Assembly (NCBI GenBank): GCA_947462335.1
Contig: OX381704.1
Location: 24,134,442-24,198,441 of the forward strand
Length of the DNA: 64,000 nt
Direction: 5' to 3'
DNA from: Harmothoe impar
Taxonomy: Eukaryota; Annelida; Polychaeta; Phyllodocida; Polynoidae
The notes beneath the pieces were generated by a model, which saw only the letters and a program-made list of their open reading frames with translations, was not told the origin of the DNA and made no database searches. Shown here piece by piece: positions 22,649 to 36,800 of the stretch. Both the position numbers and the translations under genes were made by a program. How positions within the stretch are numbered: position 1 is the first letter of the stretch; each line of letters begins with the position of its first letter.

Positions 22649-25600
22649 ACTATGAATCAGTATGATTGCAGATTAGGGACTAATGAGCACGCACAACACT
22701 CAAGTTGTTGACAAAGCGCCAGTCGATTAGCAATAACAGGTGGGAGATGGCTGCATTAAAGGGTTTGACTTCTTTTCAATTAGATCAAAAAGATAGGAAA
22801 AAAGATAGCAAACACAATGGGTCCCACTACAACAGATTGACAGTAGTGCCATCTAGAATATCTATTCAGAGGTGAATCAGAGTCCAGGTCCCAGACTCCC
22901 TTTCCAATGAATTCATGCATCTAATGTCAGTTGAGGGTGTCACATGTGGCCTGATCTGCCCGAGGGACTTGCTGAATGCATGATGGAGTTACACAGTTAG
23001 TTATGTTTTATACCACAAGGTGATAGAAGTATGCTTAACATGATATCAGTTTGTATGCTTAGATCCCTAGATTCGTGTAATTTGTAACATTGATAATTAT
23101 ACTAATACACATATAAATCAATGTAGAATCAACATTTAAGGTCAGAATTAAGGTTCATAAAATCATTACAGTTACAATGTAGTTTAAAATTCTTGCATAT
23201 AAGCATACGCATAGACACTCAATTTGTAGAAACATGAGGAAGTTAAACTTAAAGCCACAAACATCATATGTTACTTCATATATCAACTTATGTGCACTAA
23301 GGGAGCCATATCCTTCTTATGCCTTGTACCGATTTAATGTAGAAAGACGGCATAAGGTAACACCCAATTTATTTATTCTTAAGTAATTTTTAATCAGGAG
23401 ATAAACAGGTTAGGCTCCTTTTAGAGTTTGCAGTGCCTATATTCTCCTGGCTCCTGAAGGCCGTATAATATCTATTGCACTTTACAGGCAGTTGGCATGT
23501 ACCAGACACATGTCACAAAGCTAATATAAGTATAACAGGGATGAAACAGTGTTATAAATGATATAGGGCAGAGAGGATATACAGGCTGGGGGCCGCCATG
23601 ACACCTCCGCCAACCATTACATAACACAGGTGAGGAGGCTAGGCTGGTGTGGCAGCCTCCTGTGGTGTGGAGGTGAAAGAAGCCACTCTCAACAGCTCAA
23701 TGCTCACACAATTTTCCTAACCAAAATGATGGTTATAACTCATTTTGAATTAGATGGTTTGAACTATGGTTTAATTACATACCAATGGCATTACAATGGG
23801 GATAGTAATGGACATATAAAATAGCAGAATAATAACAGAATTTAGGTGGCACAGTGGCTTCACTGTGAGCGAAAATAGGGAGCAGTCACACCTCTGACTG
23901 CTCACACCTCTGCACTCTGATATAAGTTTAAAACTGTCCAGAGCTTCATTTTACTTTAGCCATTGTGTGTTATAAGTTAAGGATTGCTAAGGGGGTCTGG
24001 GAAGAGTGTGAAAGTCAGCCAAATTATTACAGAACAAAGAGCCTATTACAGAGTTAGCCCCCGACAGGTACAGCTCCACACATGCGCCATCTAGGGGGTA
24101 GGCCCGGAACTAGGGTATGGCATCCTCGGTACAGTATAGTATAGAACAGGAAAAAGCATGTTTGTAAATAAAACAGGTTTAAGGTAATAAAAGAAAGCTA
24201 CGGATTTTACTTTCTTAGAGAGGCTAGGAATGTCTTCCAGTTGGTTTTGAATTCCTCCAGGTAACACAATTATAAAAAGTGAAAGGGGATAGAAATGGCA
24301 ATGTGACTCGCTATTCCTAAGCCTAATAAACTATTCTTCAATGACTCTCTCTACTAAGAGAGTCATGGCTCAATGAGTTCATTTACATATGGAGTTCCTG
24401 TGCCTAGACTCCGTTTCTAAAGGGAGTTTAAGCATGATCTGGACTCTGTTTCTGATGGGAGTCATAAAAGGGAGTCATTTTAGAGGCAAAAGCAGGTTTC
24501 TCTTACTAGTCTTAGGGGATTTACTTAACTCCCTTCATCAAGAGATTCATTCTAGAGGCAAGACTCCCTTTTGACCTCATTTCTTTTCTCTGTGTGTAGT
24601 TACTGCACTATGTATATACATAAGAAGCTTCGAAGGTCCGGATCTGTTTTTTAATTTAATTCTGAATACTTGAATTACAAGATTATATAATATAGCTAAA
24701 GCTTTGGGCAATCAGAGGCAGAATAGCTTACCCAATGAGGATTTCCCCCCGATTTTGATGCCAACATTTACCATTTACTGAGAGGTTAGAAAAGAGGACA
24801 CAGAAAAGCCCTTTATGGAACATACATCGACATTTCTTTTTTCAGATTTTTGATTGTTGAGAAATCTTGCAAATTAATGAAGGCAAAATGAAAATGTATT
24901 CTTTCAAAATTCACAGCGGTGGATCCATAATCAGAGAAATTAGAATAAGACGGTCTCGGCTACATGTTTCATATGTAAAGTAATAGCACAATACCTTGGT
25001 CTGATCTCTACTAATGAGCAGTCCTGAGAGATGAAATTAACCCACTTGAAGTTCCTTAAGTAGAATCGCCTATATATATTCACATAAGATACTGTTTTGT
25101 TATGACAAAAGCTATGTTATATTTTGCCTAATGTCTATGGCTACAATGAACCAATTCGTGCAGTGTTTCGCAGAGGTTCTGTCAACTACACTGATATTCA
25201 TTCGCTCCCTATAGGACCAATCTGTCAGTCACTATATCCTAACCAATTTAGTCATTTTAGGCTCTCAATATGACCAACCTTGGTTAGTTAATATTGTCAA
25301 AGTTGGTTGATGAACTCACCTTAGTCTTCACCATTCAATGAATTTTAGGCTAAGTCCTTTTGAGTAAGGCATTAGTCGTATGTTGTTATGCCTCAGTCAC
25401 TTTTGAATTGCACTTGGTCATGCCTGACCAATGCCCCTATGACTAACCTGGGATAGCCATTTCAGACTAAGGGCCGATCGAGGCATTTATAGATTGTCTG
25501 TGTAGTTGTCTATATGGTTAGGAGTAATATATTAATCGATGTATGTAAAGGTTGTTCAAGGTGTTGGCAGCAAGCCACCAGGCTATTCCTGTCAGAGGCA

Positions 25601-27590
25601 TGGCATACAAACTCACACCTCTCCTCTCAGTTGTGCCAAATTGTATTACAATCCACATGCATCAAAGAACGCATACATCATATAATACATTTTTAAATCA
25701 AAAGATAGCTGTCATTTTACTATTTATATTAGGATCAACGTCTTTCATTACCACTTAATTAAATCAATTACAATTCTGCAATTTTTTCATCAGGTTCACA
25801 TATAGTTGTTTTGGCTAGGTTGCCCACCTGGGACCTTGAGTAGTTATGGTATTATCTACAGAAATTTGGAAAAGGTTTGGGAAGTGTATTAGTTGAAATA
25901 CCATCTTTAAAGAATGTCCTTGCCAACTACACACTAGCGTTTACAAAATGTACTCAGTACCCCCTCCACACAAAGGCTGAGATACACCCAATAGTGATCC
26001 TCATCACATATTTAAGGTTATGTGCCGAGAAGCGACAAAATGGATCGGAGTATCCTACTGCTGACAGTATGGGACAATGGCCATTGGATTCCCCCATTGA
26101 CCTCTCTTTTCACCACAGTCAGCTGCTGATGGATAAGTGAGCTGTTCAGTAACGGGAATGGGAACAGATATAGATGAACTAAGCATAGCTCAGTCCTTTA
26201 GATGGGACAGCAACTCACTTTATCTTCACCAATGCATACTCATAGCAAAACCGAAAAACATTATTAGTATAACAACTCAACAGAAGGTGCAGACCTACTG
26301 TCTTGATCTTATTTGTTATTGATATATACACTGTTTTGTGTTGCTATGTTTTTGTAAGGAAACTATGGAAATAACGACTGCATCATGTAGCCAAAGACCG
26401 ATCATCATGTTTTATTCAGTACACGCAGAAAATGTAAGTATCGATGATGACACATAATTTATATTGCCTGTACCTTCGTCGTTTTATTGGCCACATACCA
26501 TGTGTAACAGCTTGTCAAGCAGACAATTATAAAGGTCTCTAGAGAGAAACCCAAACGGTCCTTGTCGTAATATATGTTTCACCAGAAATTTTCATGATAT
26601 AAGAACATTTGCTTTTTGTAAAGAAATCACACAAAGTTCCAAAAGGTTGGTTGACAGGTCAAGTTCCACCATTGAATTTATAAAGTCGAATTGCACCATA
26701 CACAATTCAACCACCCCGCGATCAGGGCTAGTTAGGGGCCTGTTTGAAAATTAGAAAATGTGCTCAGTTTATTGAAGCACTAACTAAACAGACTGTCTTG
26801 ATGATCATTGCTGTTTGATGTATTAACAAACAATATGATAAAGCCAGCAGTGGTCATATTGGTATTGAGTTAGACCGAGTTCCCATTCTACTTTATGTAC
26901 CAGTCACACCCGGGATACACTGTTGTTAGCCTCATTTATGGAAATCACAATGTAGATTAGTAAATAAAACCTGCTTACCAGTACATACAGTTATTTTAAG
27001 ATCCCACTTATATGGACAAGAATGTAAAGTGACCATGTACATACACCACGTATAATATTTAGGCATCATTGCACAGCAGTGTAATGCAACATGTCGCGCA
27101 CCAATCTGTTGTTTCTCATGTCAGTAACATATGCAGTATACTTCAGCATTATGCTGTCTAAAATACTATTTTAAGAACAAGTATAATCTACAGAGGTAAT
27201 AAAAACTGGGTGGTCTTTTCAGTTTTCAGCACCTGCCTTGTGACGCACGTTCAAGCAGGGCAGTGTTACATGTGTAAAAACAGCGCTGACTAATATAGAT
27301 TCACAATACACTAAAACAATTCTGGCACTGTATCGACCCTAATCTAGTCTATTGGTTCCAGTCTGAACTTTTGCTCACCCGTTAAGGTCAGCGTAGTATT
27401 TTACTATGCTATGCCCTTGCCGTTATGATGCATGAAATATCGGTGTCCATGCATCATGACAACCATACAGTGGCCATACTCCCCAGAAGGGTTCACATTG
27501 CTGCATCCAGTCTTTAAGGGTTAACCGTTGGAGTTTACATTGTAACCCGGGTACCCTGTTCATGTTGACATGTTTGTGTTAACCCTTTAA
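22649..27590. other. Intergenic, no gene seen
   Basis: This is downstream of the FAAH gene. It contains dispersed repeat pieces: GAGAGTCAT inverted arms near 24340-24366, a block of GACCAACCT / GGTTGGTC words at about 25190-25460 that recurs at about 52620-52900, and a GCATCATGACGACA family that begins near 27400. No exon or RNA gene is supported. Confidence 0.5.
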
Positions 27591-27790
27591 GGACAGCATA
27601 GTGCATTAATGCATCATGCCTTGGTCGTCATGATGCATGAATGCAGCCCTGGCAAGTAGCTCGTTGTATTCAAGCATCATGCCGACCATACAGGGTTGAG
27701 ACACTCCTTAAGGGCGTGATGCACCAATGCAGCACCTGTGAGTTCCTCGCCAGGGCTGCATTGGTGCATCATGACAACAAATTTCATCTT
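27400..27790. repeat. Dispersed palindromic repeat with GCATGATGCATGAATGCAGCCC-type words
   Basis: The core is GAATGCAGCCCTGGC followed, after a short loop, by its inverse GCCAGGGCTGCATT, bordered by TGCATCATGACGACA words. Copies or fragments lie near 28890-29050, 33660-33740, 47970-48080, 57420-57550, 59050-59180 and 60120-60280. Several border FAAH exons in both gene copies, so part of the distribution may come from the duplication. Confidence 0.55.
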
Positions 27791-27825
27791 TTTCAGACAT
27801 TCGTCCTGAAAGGGTTAATGACTGA

Positions 27826-30800
27826 TTACTTGTGTAGAGCCGTCTCCAGTTCCTTCATGACCCGCAGAGTGGTTTCATCCTGCCAGGGCAGACCAATCAC
27901 CTGCACTCCAACAGGCAATCCCTCCGCTCCCTCCATGGACTATTGAATAGCAGAAAGAAAATAATCATTATCTTTTGATAGTAACTGGCTTCCGTCATTA
28001 CCTGTTTCCAGCATATGTCCATTTCTGTCGGAAAATGTACATTAATTCCTAAATAAGGTCAAGGGTATTTTCAAATAGGTAGGCCTAAGTAATCACAAGC
28101 CCAATCAGTGAGAGTCATTGAACAAAAGAAGTATATATGGTGATGTGTGTATTAGGATGTAATAATTTCATTTTTCTCAATCCTACAATTGTATGACACC
28201 ACTACAATTATTAAATTATTTACTCCAATGCATACCCGAGGATCTATAGTGAAGTATGCTACACCTGGAGGATTGCCTTGTAGAAGAAAGCGTAACAATA
28301 AACCTAACAGAAAGGATGTTGAATTTCAGAATGCTCACCTTTTTTATAGTCTTCCCCCACATGTCTGGGGTGGGGTAGTCTGCCATGTTGGCCACATCGT
28401 CAGTTGTGACAGTGGTTACGGGTAACGTGCCGGCCGGGAAGTTCAACACGTTCAGGACTGCCGTGTAGGAGGCAGCACCTGAGGGGACAACACAACCTTA
28501 ATGTGACTTGGGCTGATGATTAGGGCTAAAAAATATAATTTTGTTTGTTTGAAATGAACCAGAATGTTCTCCATGGCTATATTTCATCTGCTGTCTATTT
28601 TGTAGCTCTGTATCACTGATTTAATGTGTTATGCTCTTCATCATCATGCCACATGAATGTGGCCGTGCTGAAGCAGTAAACCTCTGCATATACCTGATGC
28701 ATATTGGTGAAGCTCTATAGGTGGTGCTGGCATGGTGAAACCAGGAGCCAGCAGAACGTCAATCCCCTTCTCCCTCAAGTCCTCTTCCACCTCCTGTCTG
28801 AATGCCTGAAATAGGAACGTAATCTGAGATGTTGTGCTGACCTCAATTAAACCTTTAAGGGCGGCACGTTACTTTTAAAGCAACATTTGTCGCCATGAGC
28901 AACTCGCCCGTGCTGGGCTGTGTATCATGCCAACCCCTGAGGAGAGCAGCAGTCCTGCAGTATCAGTATAGCCCTGGGAAGTAACTCGCCAGGATTGAAT
29001 TTACAAACCATGCCAACAAAGGAGATTAAGGCACTATGCCGTCCTCAAAGGGTTACTGATTTAACTGGTATTCCCATGGGGTCATCACCCTCCAACTATA
29101 GTCAAAAGTTTATTGCCGCATCAAGTCATCTGACACCATACACAGCTTATATAGATAGGAGTAAGGAATAATGGATCCCAAAGATTTTACATGATGTATT
29201 TCAATATTCAAGAAATGTGACGTGCTTACGTGGACTTCCTGTACACATTTATGCCACTCAGTCACCGAGCTGAAAGGCAATGGATCAGTGGTTTGATGTT
29301 AAAGGATTTACTTGTTAGGCCAAAAAAGGTGTGATTCAGGCAACATGGCCTGGAAAATTAGGGTATGTAGGTCGGATTTATTTGTTTCATTTGATTTCTT
29401 TATGTTGAAAGTATCAGGAATGAGTCGCTAATCCCCATATCCACTTATGGATCATGAGGGTGACGCACTGATTCCTCTGGTGACTAGGAATATAACAAAA
29501 TTGTTCAATATTCCTGTTCATTCCTGGAGCGAGACAATTATTTAGGAAACTGAAATGAGTTTGATGTTGTTCTTCCTGACCAAAAATTTGCCAACCTCTA
29601 GAAAATCGGAATATTGAAAAATAAAGATAATAAAAAGATACAAAAAATTGGGAAATGATGTTAGAATCAGCCCTTTTTTTAAGCAAGCGTTGGGTTACCT
29701 GAAACACACCTTCTTTATTTAGCTTTGTACTATCAGGCTCATATAACTGCCAAACTTCTAATAGTTTTATATGTTGACTTTGCAAGTTGAATTTCAGTTT
29801 TTTCCTTTCCATACTTCATGCTAAAAGATACACAGAGAGAAGTAAAGGTGTCAACTGTGTCTCCCACGTGGCTCTGGTAAAATAGAGTCAAACAGCTAAT
29901 GACTTATATGAAGGGTCAACTTGAGTTGACTCTCTACTATTAGCGTCAATTTGAGTTGACTCTCTACTATCAGTGTCAATAGCAGAGTCAATAGCTGTTT
30001 GACACTCCATTTTTGCCAGAGCCACGCGGGAAACACAGTTGACACCTTTACTTTTCTGTATGAACATGTCACAAGATGTTCTGCATAAGTTGACAGGTTG
30101 ACGGCACTCATATTCGAAAGTGAATTCACTTTTGACTCATTTTCACTTTGGAAGTACATCAGTGTAAATCTCACATTCAGTGCTAAGCCTTCATTTATCA
30201 ACGATGATTTACTTAGTATCATTTGCATTGTTTTCCTAATAGACATATGGAAACCATTATGTAAGACAGTTAGTAATAGCCACAACATTTCAAAATCAAA
30301 ATTCATTGGACTTACTTTAGACCTAGGAGACCGGGGAGCGTAACTGCGATTCTTGGTTGCTAAAAAAAAGGAATATGTACTGGATATACTCCTGGGGGTC
30401 GAGAGGCAATATCATTGATATAAGCCAAGGCCGAAGGCCGAGGCTTATATCAATGATATTGACTCAAGACACCAGGAGTGTATCCGACATACAGCCCGCT
30501 TTCATAGATTGATTATGTAGAATAGCCTGATTACAGCTATTATTCCACACATGTGGCCTAGGAGGATATCCTGTATAACCCTCCTAGGAGGTTATATGAT
30601 CATCAAACATATCCTCTGTGTTTTCTCATAGAAATACAATGATCAGAGCACATGCTTGAAGAGTGTAGCCTCATTCTGATACAACATAGCCATATATAAA
30701 TTAACCATGAACCAACACTCCCAGCTGGTCATAGTGGTGGAGCTCCTTCAGTACATAGCACTTCTGGATTAGACTTGCACACCTTGGGTTCGAATCCCAT

Positions 30801-33800
30801 GTAGTGCGGAAGTTTTGAATTGCCTGATACACTTTTTTTTAAAATTCTTTGGCTATTCTGATATTTCAAGGGGGAAAAAAAGAAGAAAAAAAAGAAAAGG
30901 GGGGTGCGGGGGCGGAGCCCCCGAATTATACAATAGTGGCACTCTCAACCTTGTCTCATGGGACAATGCCTCACCAACAAAGGCCCTAGTTAGCTAGTTT
31001 GCTATTCTGATATTTCAAGGGGAAAAAAGAAAAGAAAGAAAGAAAAGGGGGGTGCGGGGGCGGAGCCCCCGATTTATACAACAGCAGTACCAACTTAGAA
31101 GCACTCTTTACATTGACTAATGGGACAATCCCTCACAAACATAGGCCCTAGTTAACAGGCTCCAACACATGTGGCTGGGTGCTCCTGCTGCTAGCATACA
31201 GGGCATTTCTTGTTGGGATTGGGACCAATTGGGTTCAAACCCCTCAAAGTTTTTCAAATAATATTTCTTATTGAGCTAAAAAGGCTGAAACACTACATAT
31301 ACTATTGGCTGTTTAGTATCATTGCATGAGTCCTCGTGGAGCAGTCAGTTAGCTGTTGGGCTCAATGCTCTAAGGTTGTGGGTACGGATCCTGCTAGATA
31401 CCTGGGTACTCAAAGAGAAAAAGAGCTCTTAAATATAACCACCTCCTAGGGGTGTATATTCAGCTGCTTATCTGAAGAAGGACATATACAAATCTAATCA
31501 AAAGGGAGTGAAGAGTATTTAGTATCTGTTAGCTCCATTAAATAGGAAATATGATGATATAGACATGTGGTGAAAGGTGTTCCATGAGCTTATATAATGG
31601 TCCAGTAAATGTCGGGGACTATGTAATGCTCCAGGACATTTGTCAACCTTGCTTCTAAATATACATTTATAATGTATAGGAGACAAGCCTAGGTTATATA
31701 CTGTCTTTAGTCAAACAATGCATTATCTACTGTCTATTGGAATAATGGGACAAAGAAACATAACAATCCATATGCATTGTGGCGTAAGAAAATAACACAT
31801 ATGAATGAATATGAAGACTTAGATGAAACAATAAAGTTTTTTATATTAATTATCAATCATACGTGTATTTAGTAGTTGCCATTAAGTATTGCTTAATAAC
31901 AAAGCGCCAATGGTATATGAGGATTTATGATGTGGCAATAAGGCATTATAGTCCACAATTAACCAAAAGATATTGCATAGGGAATTCACAGCAATACAAT
32001 TTTCACTTGGGCCAGTGTTTATTGCACTGGCCACTTGCGTATTGTCACTGTAACAGGCTCGATGGGACAGACTCATATAGGAGTGTCAACAAAATAATCT
32101 GTCCAATCTTAAAAGACCAATCTTAAAAACGTTACTATCTTAAAGTCAATGGACTATCTTAAAGAAAACATTTATTTAAGATAACTGGTTCTACCCCTCT
32201 CTTCCCTAGATGGCACCAGTGATGAACCACTGGTTAGACTACACAGTCCATTGTAGGATAGGCTAGTCAACTAGTATGTAATGGGGGGCTCTACCCCCCT
32301 ACCCCCATTTTTTCCCTTTTAGATGTTTATGTTGTCTCATCTGGGTGTAGGGTATATAGGCATGTAGCTGGATGCATTATCAACCAATGAGATAACTCCC
32401 TGGCCTTCACTGCGGAATTCTTAGGGTGCATTATGTAACAGCTTGTACCCATGTGACCGCTGGTACCGGTGCTTATCTCGCCAGTTACAGGCTTAAGTAA
32501 TGGCTGCGCCCACAGGGCATCCAGCTTGACCCCTATACTACAAAGGCAGAACCCAGCTAGCATAGTGTGGGTATGTGACACTAGGTGGCAATACAAAACA
32601 GTACATTCTTAAATCAATGTTATTATCTTAAATAAATATTTTAAGATTGGACAGTTTAAGAAAGTTTAAGACTGGACAGATTATTTTGTTGACCCTCCCA
32701 GGTGAGTCTGTCCACTGGTGCCTGTAACAGACCACTTCCCTATTTCTCCAACTTGGCCCCTTGCGGGTCAATGATTCTATAACAATGGGTATAATTCCCA
32801 GACATTAACATTTGGTGGAATGGACTCATATCCATTTAGGGCATGTCTTAAAAAGAGTAAAATTATTAACTCACAAGATATTTAGTTACAAGGAGGATGG
32901 CTTTAAACATTGCTTTATTCATCTCCAAGAAGCGCCTTATGATCCCAAAGGAATGATCTGAGGGATCATCTTTCCTGAAAAATAAGATGAATTTCTTCAA
33001 CCTCAACTAGTCTATAAAACTAACTTTATACTATAGAATAAAAATCATAGAATCACACAAACTGATTAATTATTCTCCCTTCATGTACATTATTTGATGA
33101 AATAGCTGATTTTAGACTAAGAAAGATCCCTTTATAAAGAACCGATGTCCAATTTACTATTTCTTTCTAAAAGTGTAAGAAAGTATGTCACTTACATCAC
33201 AGAGAGCATCTTTTTCGCCCTGTCACCCATCAGGATGTACGACCACAGACGTGCCCCACGAGCACCCAAGTTGGGGAATCTCCATGGAATAACCTAGCAA
33301 TATTCAAATAGTGTGTCTGAGACCATGTCAGTCCGAGCATCGACTATAGTTAATGCCATGGGGGGCCGAGCATCGACTATAGTCGATGCCATGTGGGGCC
33401 GAGCATCGACTATAGTCATCTTAACTCTATGGGATTCAGCAAAGGCTCGGCCCTGGGAGAGTTCCTGTAAAAGTGCCCCGCCCCACACAGCTGGCCTTTA
33501 AGATTTTGGCCGGCCTTAAAGGGTTAAGCAAAATGGTAATTAAAGCTTTTCCAGGGTCATATGCTATATTGGGGGTGATAAACCAAATGTACTACTTGAT
33601 TCCTGTGTTGCTACATGTATTTATTATACGGAAAGTCTACACGGTACCTTAATTCAGTATGGCCATTCTCGGCATGATGCATTAATGCATGCATCATAAT
33701 GACAAATCATATTGCTTCATGACAATGTGCCATGCTTGAAGGGTTATCAGTATAGGAGTGCTTATGAAGCTGAATATGATTACCTCATGTCCTTGCTCTC

Positions 33801-36800
33801 GGAGGGCATCAGCCGCCATGTTGACAGCCCTGTGCATGGAGGTGACTGCAGTCATAAAGTCATCAGAGCAGTAGAAGCCAATGCGCAGTTTGTTAGTCTG
33901 TTTAAAAACCTACAAAGATATGCCATGAGTTAACCTGACTGTAATTCCAATTCCTAATGTAAGACGTGGCGTTATGTACTTACTTCTTGTCACTACTGCA
34001 GAATCTGAGAGGACCCACCACTGCTGTGGCCAGGCTTAAGTATGATTATGGGGACTGTTTCCCCCCACCATAGGCCCTTCTCACCAAACTCTAATGTATT
34101 AACCCATTACTCTGCTTGGAGAGTGTGGGCATGTCCTGCCCCTCTGTGATTGGCCGCTTTTCTACTGCAGACCAGTACAGAGGTTGTGTAATGGCCTGTG
34201 GACCATTGCACTACCCTTGCACTACCCTAAAAACTGTAATTCCAAACTTATGCTACTCCATACCTGATGCTGCTAGCAAAAATTATATCTGTTTGATAAC
34301 TCAGAATGTGTATTATAACATTACATATTAATTGAATCCCTTGATGATCATTCATGTTACGATACCTATGGGGAGATAAAGGAAGTTAATAAATCTAGAT
34401 TTAAAAACCGCCTGTCCTAAAAAGACACATTTTTTCATGACTAAATACCACTTGTACCACAAAAAGGTGTTTTTTCCCCACAAACTACGGAATATTTTTG
34501 TCGACCGTATTATGTGGAGAAACAGCACCCAGGTGGTTGTGTATACCTCTTCATCAAACGGCATGGGTGCCACTGTGCGGTCCAACTCAAACATGTACTG
34601 ACACTGGACAGCACGTGACATGATAACGAGGCTGTCCACGTCACGGGCCATCGGACCATACACTGAAGGGACTGAAGTAAAGGAAAACCATTATTCAACA
34701 AACAGTATAAGCTTCAGAGACAATATGTAAAATATGTAAATTTGTCCACAAAATAAATCATACTTAGTAATGGAATTGTACCAGCAAAATGTTATTTGTT
34801 TAGGGCAAAAGGTTATAATTTTTGTTTCAGTAGTCTGAGAATCTATATCCTAGTAGTAAGGTATTCATTTTTTTCACTGAGACTTTAGGGATTGATTTTA
34901 TGGACAATTTGAGGATTGGCTTTAAAAATATAGAAGTTACTGGGAAGCTTCTCAGAAATTGATGTCTGGAAACATGCGAATCTTTGAGATGACTCGTTCA
35001 GTTCATTCAGTTGCATTGTAAACGACCCAAAAAAGTAAGGTCCTGCCAAATTTCTTCAAGCAACGGATAAACGTTTCTATAGTTCTGATCGCTGCTGCTT
35101 TACTAAGTAAGTATTAAAAAGCATAATGTGTTATCGGAATATTATATTTTCTTTTTCCTCCAGCCATTCATCTTGTGCAAAATTGTTATGGATTGTCTAG
35201 TTTTAGATTAGCAGTTTTAGTTTTAGCATGAAAGGACATGTAATAGCATGAAATAGATCTAACAATCTGCTGTACTTACTGACGGTTTGTCCCTTGAGTA
35301 ATTTGTTTACATCGCGGTTGCTCCAACGGCCGGCTGTGGGTTTAAAGCCGCAGATGCCACACATGGATGCTGGGATGCGGATACTGCCCCCGATGTCTCC
35401 CCCCAGCCCCAGTGGGCTGCCTCCTCCACCAATAAGCGCCCCCTCACCACCCGAGGAGCCACCCGCACACCGACCCTCACCGTGAGGGTTGTAGGTCTGG
35501 CCGAACATGGGACTCGATGTGTCATAGCTGAAAAATCCATGTTGTTATATCAACTTTATTCCTTTAAGGACTGTATGCTGCTTGGAAGCTGCTGTTCATT
35601 TTTCATCATGTTGCATCAATTTAATTACAAATATTAAGAGCCGAAGTATGTTCAATAAACAGTGTACATTCATTTCAGAGTTCTCTATAAACTAGGATGG
35701 GTTCTTAGAGGTCATAATTTAGCACGATGTATGTGTTTATAAAACAAATAACTAAGATAAGATGTCAACGTTTAAGTAACCCTATTGTTTGCCTTGATAC
35801 AATGTTATTCCCAACTTAACCTCGCCCACTATAATATGATTATCAATTTAATGGGTACTTGAAATGCCAATTGAAAGATAAAATCATGCTTGAATGGCAA
35901 GGTCTATATCTTATCTCTGTTTATCAGTCAATAAACAACATTGGACTGCAATGAGTACAGCGTTCTACTTATCTACCCAAATCATGGCCTAGTCGTGCTG
36001 AATTCAGGAATCTGTAATGTTCTTGATGTGGGGTTATTGCAATAATACTCAATTTAAGACTTTTACATTCCACCTGTCAGATTGTCCATCTGCTGGTGAG
36101 GTGGTACATGTATTTACGATAAGAAAGGACAAAAGATAGTACATGCCTGATACAGGTCTGAGGAACATTGGTCCTCACAAAGGGTATAGCTCCCTGCTTT
36201 TTGAGTACCTGTGAAGAACGCCATTAAGGTCAGTAAGCTTTAACTTAATATACTTCCTTAACAATGACTTATATCAAATCTAATTTCACGTTATTAACAT
36301 TTGATCCATGGCAAATAAATTAGAAACTATGTATTTAAACATATGTCAAAATCAGTGGATTATTCAATTAGTTATGCTGCATGGTAAGATATCTATTATG
36401 TCAATGGCAAAGATGTTACACTGTTTACCTTGACTATAACAGAGTCCTTTGTGCATGGCTTATTGATGTTACGGGTTACTCCGAGAAGACTATCATACCC
36501 CTTGGGATGGATTAGAAGCACAGTAAGCTGTCATATAAATCTCAAGTGTAATACCTCGTGAATCCAAAACATTGATGACGATGGATATATGCTATCTACA
36601 AGTTTATTATAATTTATTATAATGATATTGATACAATGTACATGTATTGAATTGTTACGTAATAAGATTATACAGAGGACTGATACAATGAACCTCATGC
36701 TGGATGGCCCCATGTGTCTATTCTCTCTATATTTGTCCACATATTTAGTATTGATAATCAGAAAATTTGCTTTAAAGTGCAAGGAGCAAATTTGGCTGGT

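Larger units (their letters stand above)
28479..36428 (-). other. FAAH introns between exons 5 and 15, with repeats
   Basis: The introns are 0.2 to 2.5 kb. Those with visible content: 29270-30315 (MITE at 29832-30059); 30360-32874 (palindrome, SINE cluster, MITE at about 32049-32735); 33294-33783 (tandem palindromic repeat at 33336-33420). Introns 28806-29229, 33910-34546, 34672-35279 and 35528-36146 show nothing beyond AT-rich single-copy-like sequence. Confidence 0.6.

Noticed and set aside
30787..30797. Perfect tRNA B box, considered as a tRNA gene
   Set aside because: The flanks do not fold as a tRNA, and the unit continues into repeat tails shared with other sites; called a SINE instead.
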